The notes under the pieces are model-generated. The model saw only the letters and a program-made list of their open reading frames with translations. It ran no database searches and was not told the origin of the DNA. 64,000 bases of DNA from NCBI RefSeq assembly GCF_030410395.1, contig NZ_JAUHHF010000006.1, positions 62,001 through 126,000 on the forward strand, read 5' to 3'. Positions 60,422 to 64,000 of this stretch are shown in pieces. Source of the stretch: Zwartia panacis (GTDB lineage: Bacteria > Pseudomonadota > Gammaproteobacteria > Burkholderiales > Burkholderiaceae_B). The position numbers were made by a program, and so were the translations under genes. The number at the start of each line of letters is the position of its first letter. The first letter of the stretch is position 1.

Positions 60422-61414
60422 TTACTTCTTAATTAGACCAAAGGTGTCTGCAAGCTCGGCATACTCTTTGACTTGTTGCTTGACATAGCGGTCAAGCTCG
60501 GCACCCGTCATATCGAAAGGAAACAGACCTTGCTGCTCGCGCAGCTTGGCGTACTCGGGGGAAGCCATCGTCTTTTTGAAGGCGTCCACCCACCAGTCGT
60601 AGTCTTTATCGGAAACTTTAGGTCCGAGATAAAAGCCACGGATGATCGGCCAGTTGATTTTGTAGCCTTGTTCAGTCGCTGTCGGAATATCGGCGAGTTT
60701 GCCTGGCAAACGCTTGTCATGATAAATGGCCAAGACGCGAAGGGGAGCGCCGCTGTCCAGCAATGTTGCGGCCTCGGCTGCATCGCCCATCATGACTTGA
60801 ATATGACCACCACGCAACGCTGTTGCGGTTTCACCGCCGCCTTCAAAGGCGACAAAGCGCATTTTCTTGTAGTCGACGCCAGCGGCTTTTGCGGTCAAAG
60901 CGGCTTTCATCCAGTCCTGGCTGCCCACGGAGCCGCCTGCACCGAACACAACCTTGGTCGGATCCTGCTGAAGAGCCGTCATGACACTCTTGAGATCTTT
61001 GAAAGGAGAATCATTGCGCACGATGATCACACCAAAATCGGCACCAATCGCGGCAAGCCAGCGCACATCATTGACGTTGTATTTGCCAAACTTACCTTGC
61101 GCGAGGTTCAGCAAGGAGCCACCAGAATAGGCCACAATCGTGCCGCCTTCGGCAGGGCGCTGCGTGACAATGGTGTTGTAAGCGACCGCACCGATACCGC
61201 CGGGCATGTAGGAAATGCGCAGAGGGTCCTTGAGCACTTGAGAGTCTTTCAGGGCCGCTTGGGCGAGTCTGCAAGTCAGGTCAAAACCGCCGCCTGGTTT
61301 GGCGGGCGCAATACATTCTGGTTTAGCTGGTTGGGCGACTGCGCTGAAAGAAGTCACAGAAAGCGCAGCAGTCAGGGCAAGAGCGCCCATTGATGCCATA
61401 GTTTTCATTAGCAC
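60422..61414 (-). CDS. tctC: tripartite tricarboxylate transporter receptor TctC
   Basis: A 330-residue periplasmic receptor, first gene of tctCBA. The signal peptide ends AVAQ. The mature start PECIAPAKPGGGFDLTCR differs from the orphan Bugs in this window and matches TctC proper, with the binding-loop Asp. The GTG at 61414 has GGAGG 5 bases upstream; ATG 61408 is the alternative. Tricarboxylates such as citrate are the classical ligands of this system. Confidence 0.9.
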   Translation of the reverse strand: MLMKTMASMGALALTAALSVTSFSAVAQPAKPECIAPAKPGGGFDLTCRLAQAALKDSQVLKDPLRISYMPGGIGAVAYNTIVTQRPAEGGTIVAYSGGSLLNLAQGKFGKYNVNDVRWLAAIGADFGVIIVRNDSPFKDLKSVMTALQQDPTKVVFGAGGSVGSQDWMKAALTAKAAGVDYKKMRFVAFEGGGETATALRGGHIQVMMGDAAEAATLLDSGAPLRVLAIYHDKRLPGKLADIPTATEQGYKINWPIIRGFYLGPKVSDKDYDWWVDAFKKTMASPEYAKLREQQGLFPFDMTGAELDRYVKQQVKEYAELADTFGLIKK

Positions 61415-61602
61415 GAAGGCCTCCGATTGAAGATGTCTGGACGCCTATTATCTCGCAAGTGTTGACGCTTATGGAAACGGATCCCTAGTGACTTTCCCTT
61501 GTTGCGGTGCACCAAATTCTTGATCAAAAAGGGTTTATCCCGGGAGTTGAGGTCGGTCTCTCCTATACTAAGAGCACCCTTAACCGTTTTCAGGTGACCC
61601 TT

Positions 61603-62484
61603 TTGTTTACATCTTTCTCCAAGCGCCGGATTTCTCGCGCAATGACTGTCGCCACGATCACAGTCGCCACTTTTTTAGCTGGTGTCTCTCATGCTCAGCA
61701 GGTTCTGCGCGTGACCACCATCCCTGAAGAGGCCGCGACCGAGCAAATGCGTAAGTTTGGTCCGCTGACCAAGTATCTGGAGCAAGCGGTGGGCATGAAG
61801 GTCAGCTTCGTGCCAGTCAATGATTATCCGGCCGCTGTCGAAGCTCTGGTTAACAAACAGGTTGATCTGGTGTGGTTTGGAGGGTTCACTTATGTTCAGG
61901 CGCAAATCCGCTCTGGTGGAAAAATCGTGCCGATCGCTCAACGCGAAGAGGACACCAAGTTTCGTTCCGTATTCATCACTCAAAAGAATTCCGGCATCAC
62001 AAGGCTTGCCGACCTGAAAGGCAAACAGGTGAGTTTTGGATCCCAGTCCAGCACCTCGGGTCACTTAATGCCGCGCTCGTTCTTGCTCGAAGCCGGCTTG
62101 GACCCCGACCGCGATTTCAAGCGCGTGGCATACTCTGGCGCCCATGATGCGACGATTGCATCAGTCGTAAGCGGCCGGGTGGATGCCGCTGCGCTTGACA
62201 TCACGGTCTGGCAAAAGTTCGTGAATGAAAAAAAGGTCGACACCAGTAAAGTCGATGTGTTTTACACCACCCCGCCTTATTTCAATTACAACTGGTCAGT
62301 CAACGCGGATATGCCGGTTGAATTACGCGACAAAATTACCAAGGCTTTGCTTGCCCTCGATATGAACACGCCGGAGGGTAAAGAGATCCTGACCTTGAAC
62401 CGCGCCAGCAAATATATCCCTACGACACCAGACAATTACAAAGGTCTTGAGTCCGCTGGTAGAAGCGCAGGTTTGATCAAATAA
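61603..62484 (+). CDS. PhnD/PtxB-type ABC receptor (possible selenate/phosphonate/phosphite)
   Basis: A 293-residue periplasmic receptor. The mature start VLRVTTIPEEAATEQMRKF, DLVWFGGFTYVQA and FGSQSSTSGHLMPR fit the PhnD/PtxB anion-receptor family, and in particular the subgroup often annotated as putative selenate receptor; that ligand is tentative. I suggest the TTG at 61603 (AGGTG upstream, clean signal peptide with KRR). The frame is open to 61507, and ATG 61642 is also possible. The stop overlaps the ATPase start (TAATG). Confidence 0.8.
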   Translation: MFTSFSKRRISRAMTVATITVATFLAGVSHAQQVLRVTTIPEEAATEQMRKFGPLTKYLEQAVGMKVSFVPVNDYPAAVEALVNKQVDLVWFGGFTYVQAQIRSGGKIVPIAQREEDTKFRSVFITQKNSGITRLADLKGKQVSFGSQSSTSGHLMPRSFLLEAGLDPDRDFKRVAYSGAHDATIASVVSGRVDAAALDITVWQKFVNEKKVDTSKVDVFYTTPPYFNYNWSVNADMPVELRDKITKALLALDMNTPEGKEILTLNRASKYIPTTPDNYKGLESAGRSAGLIK

Positions 62485-63329
62485 TGTCTGGGTTGCGGAT
62501 TGAGCTGGAGGACGTCACTGCTCGCCATCCTGCTGCCAGTGCCAACATGCGTGCAGCGATTGATCAATTGTCTCTGACGATCTCTCCGGGTGAACACGTT
62601 GCGGTGATTGGTCCTTCAGGCGCGGGTAAAACGACCTTGCTTCAGTTGCTGGGCGCTGCGCTGAAGCCTTCCCATGGGAGAGTGCTGATGGATCGCGACC
62701 CGGTCTGGTCGCTCTCCACGAGAAATTTGCAGCGTCAACGTGGACAATTGTTTTATGCGCCCCAGAGCCCTCCATTACCTCCCAGGCAGCGCGTGATTGT
62801 CTCTCTTCTGGCCGCAAAGTTGCCAGAGCTATCACTTTGGGGCAGCATCAGGAATCTGATCTATCCGCAACATGTTGACGAAGTCGCGCAGGCTCTTTCC
62901 CAGTTTGATTTGAAAGAAAAGTTATGGGAGCGCGTCGATCGTCTCTCGGGCGGGGAGCGGCAGCGCGTGGGGTTGGCGCGAGCTTTGCTTGCGCCTGCAA
63001 AACTGTGGCTGGTCGATGAACCTTTGTCCGCACTCGACCCCACTCGCGCTCGCCAGGCTATTGCGACACTTGTACGCGAGGCGCGCGCACGACAAGTGAC
63101 ATTGGTGACCAGCTTGCATCAGGTGAATGTGGCGACTACAGAGTTTCCTCGTGTCCTCGGACTGCGTGATGGTCGTCTGGTATTCGATCTGCTCGGTCCT
63201 GAAGTGACACAAGAGCGATTATCTGAACTTTACGCGCAGTTTGAGTACGAACTTGCCCAAGTTGAAACCCCTCACGCCTTGCATGAAGTCCCTGCGGTGA
63301 AACGGGAGATTCGCGTTGGTTGCGCTTAA
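62484..63329 (+). CDS. ABC transporter ATP-binding protein (PhnC-like)
   Basis: A 281-residue ATPase: Walker A GPSGAGKTT near residue 43, signature LSGGERQRVGLARALL, Walker B LWLVDEPLSALD, and a His switch in TSLHQVNVA. The phosphonate-type subgroup is suggested by the last element and by the neighbours. Start overlaps the receptor stop by one base. The next permease gene starts inside its last five codons. Confidence 0.9.
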   Translation: MSGLRIELEDVTARHPAASANMRAAIDQLSLTISPGEHVAVIGPSGAGKTTLLQLLGAALKPSHGRVLMDRDPVWSLSTRNLQRQRGQLFYAPQSPPLPPRQRVIVSLLAAKLPELSLWGSIRNLIYPQHVDEVAQALSQFDLKEKLWERVDRLSGGERQRVGLARALLAPAKLWLVDEPLSALDPTRARQAIATLVREARARQVTLVTSLHQVNVATTEFPRVLGLRDGRLVFDLLGPEVTQERLSELYAQFEYELAQVETPHALHEVPAVKREIRVGCA

Positions 63330-64000
63330 GGCTCCTGAGCTGCGTGACCCCGCGTGGTCGCGACGCGTGTTCTGGTTTGTCGCAGCCTGTTTGCTGATGT
63401 GGCCCGCACTCGTGACAACCGAGTTCAGGCCATGGGTTTTTTTCGAAACCGATAATTTAAAAGTTACGGTACGTTTTCTGGCGGATTTTTTTCCACCCGC
63501 ATTGAATTCTGAGTTTTTACAGTTAGTCGCACGCGAAGCTTGGCGTACCGTTGCGATCGCGACGGCAGGGACTTTTTTGGCGCTTGTGTTGGCGATTCCA
63601 CTCACGCTGCTTTCAACGACAGTCTTGTCTGTTTCTTCTTTGTCCGGACGCATGCAGGCTTTGCCATTTGTGCTGAGACAGCTGATCAGGTGGATATTGA
63701 TACTGATGCGCAGTGTCCCTGAGCTCATTTGGGCGCTTGTATTTGTCCGCGTCGTGGGCCTGGGGCCCGCAGCGGGTGTGCTTGCCATTGGCTTGACCTA
63801 CGCGGGCATGCTGGGCAAGGTATACGGTGAAATTTTAGAAAGTGGTGAACGCGAACCCGCGACTGCGCTCTTGCGTAATGGCGCTGGCAGATTGCAGACA
63901 TTTTTTTACAGTGTGTTGCCAGGTAATGCGACTGAATTGACGAGTTACACAATTTATCGCTGGGAGTGCGCGATCAGGGCATCGACTGTTTTGGGCTTTG
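63316..64000 (+). CDS. ABC transporter permease, PhnE-like (partial, 3' end outside window)
   Basis: The frame opens at TTG 63316, behind a GGGAG site 7 bases upstream, and stays open to the window edge (228 codons). Helices are visible near residues 19-35, 75-97, 115-130 and 140-165. RSVPELIWALVFVRVVGLGP and AGMLGKVYGEILES near residues 135-170 match PhnE/PtxC-type permeases. It overlaps the ATPase gene by 14 bases. The C-terminus lies beyond the window. Confidence 0.87.
   Translation, partial: MVALKAPELRDPAWSRRVFWFVAACLLMWPALVTTEFRPWVFFETDNLKVTVRFLADFFPPALNSEFLQLVAREAWRTVAIATAGTFLALVLAIPLTLLSTTVLSVSSLSGRMQALPFVLRQLIRWILILMRSVPELIWALVFVRVVGLGPAAGVLAIGLTYAGMLGKVYGEILESGEREPATALLRNGAGRLQTFFYSVLPGNATELTSYTIYRWECAIRASTVLGF

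Noticed and set aside
60473-61393. Plus-strand open frame of 306 codons opposite tctC
   Set aside because: It lies entirely antisense to a well-supported TctC gene, has no family features and no ribosome site.
63219-63788. Minus-strand open frame of 189 codons near the window end
   Set aside because: It is antisense to the end of the ABC ATPase and the PhnE-like permease, both better supported.

Overview
The window looks like a chromosomal segment of a Burkholderiales bacterium, most likely Alcaligenaceae (Bordetella/Achromobacter/Advenella-like). The basis is moderate GC, the large number of Bug/TctC-type periplasmic receptors (11 in 64 kb, only one of them beside TctA/TctB permease genes), many small acyl-CoA and short-chain dehydrogenase modules, and DUF2868 and DUF6279 proteins. 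Assignment below order level is inference. Coding density is very high. Three convergent gene pairs share interlocked stop codons. No rRNA, tRNA, transposase, integrase or CRISPR array was seen.

Layout. 1-8.5 kb: a DUF2868 membrane protein (cut by the window start), an MFS permease, DUF805, a MetX-like hydrolase/acyltransferase and two gamma-glutamyltransferases around a membrane protein. 8.6-11.9 kb: a TRAP transporter whose receptor and permease genes converge. 12-17.2 kb: four Bug receptors and a Nu-class GST. 17.2-22 kb: a catabolic operon (acyl-CoA ligase, citryl-CoA-lyase-like enzyme, two SDRs) divergent from an IclR regulator, with a strong palindromic operator between them. 21.9-30.8 kb: three related methyltransferases, all with export signals, interleaved with two Bug genes and an Fbp-type ABC operon. 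31-33.3 kb: an MscS channel and a core MetE-type methionine synthase flanking a dense repeat locus. 33.3-45.5 kb: a second catabolic region (acyl-CoA ligase, three Bugs, two divergent MmgE/PrpD genes, a beta-hydroxyacid dehydrogenase, a NitT/TauT-type ABC transporter, a 3-hydroxybutyrate-dehydrogenase-like SDR). 45.5-50.8 kb: a BT1-family permease, a DUF6279 lipoprotein, a histone-deacetylase-family amidohydrolase, a cupin behind an FNR-type promoter, and an orphan TAXI receptor. 51-57.3 kb: a second Fbp-type ABC operon ending in an overlapping Kch potassium channel, and a D-threonine-aldolase-like PLP enzyme. 57.3-64 kb: a Bug receptor, a complete tctCBA transporter and a PhnD/PtxB-type ABC transporter (permease cut by the window end).

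Taken together this is a scavenging region. High-affinity periplasmic receptors capture organic acids, and adjacent ligases, hydratase-like enzymes, dehydrogenases and a lyase would feed them into central metabolism. The most unusual content is the trio of signal-peptide or lipobox-bearing FAM173-like SAM methyltransferases at 21.9-26.7 kb, one of them translationally coupled to an ABC transporter. Other sites worth a look are the repeat/hairpin locus at 31.8-32.2 kb, the FNR-type promoter at 49.1 kb and the attenuator-like hairpins placed just after receptor genes in three transport operons.
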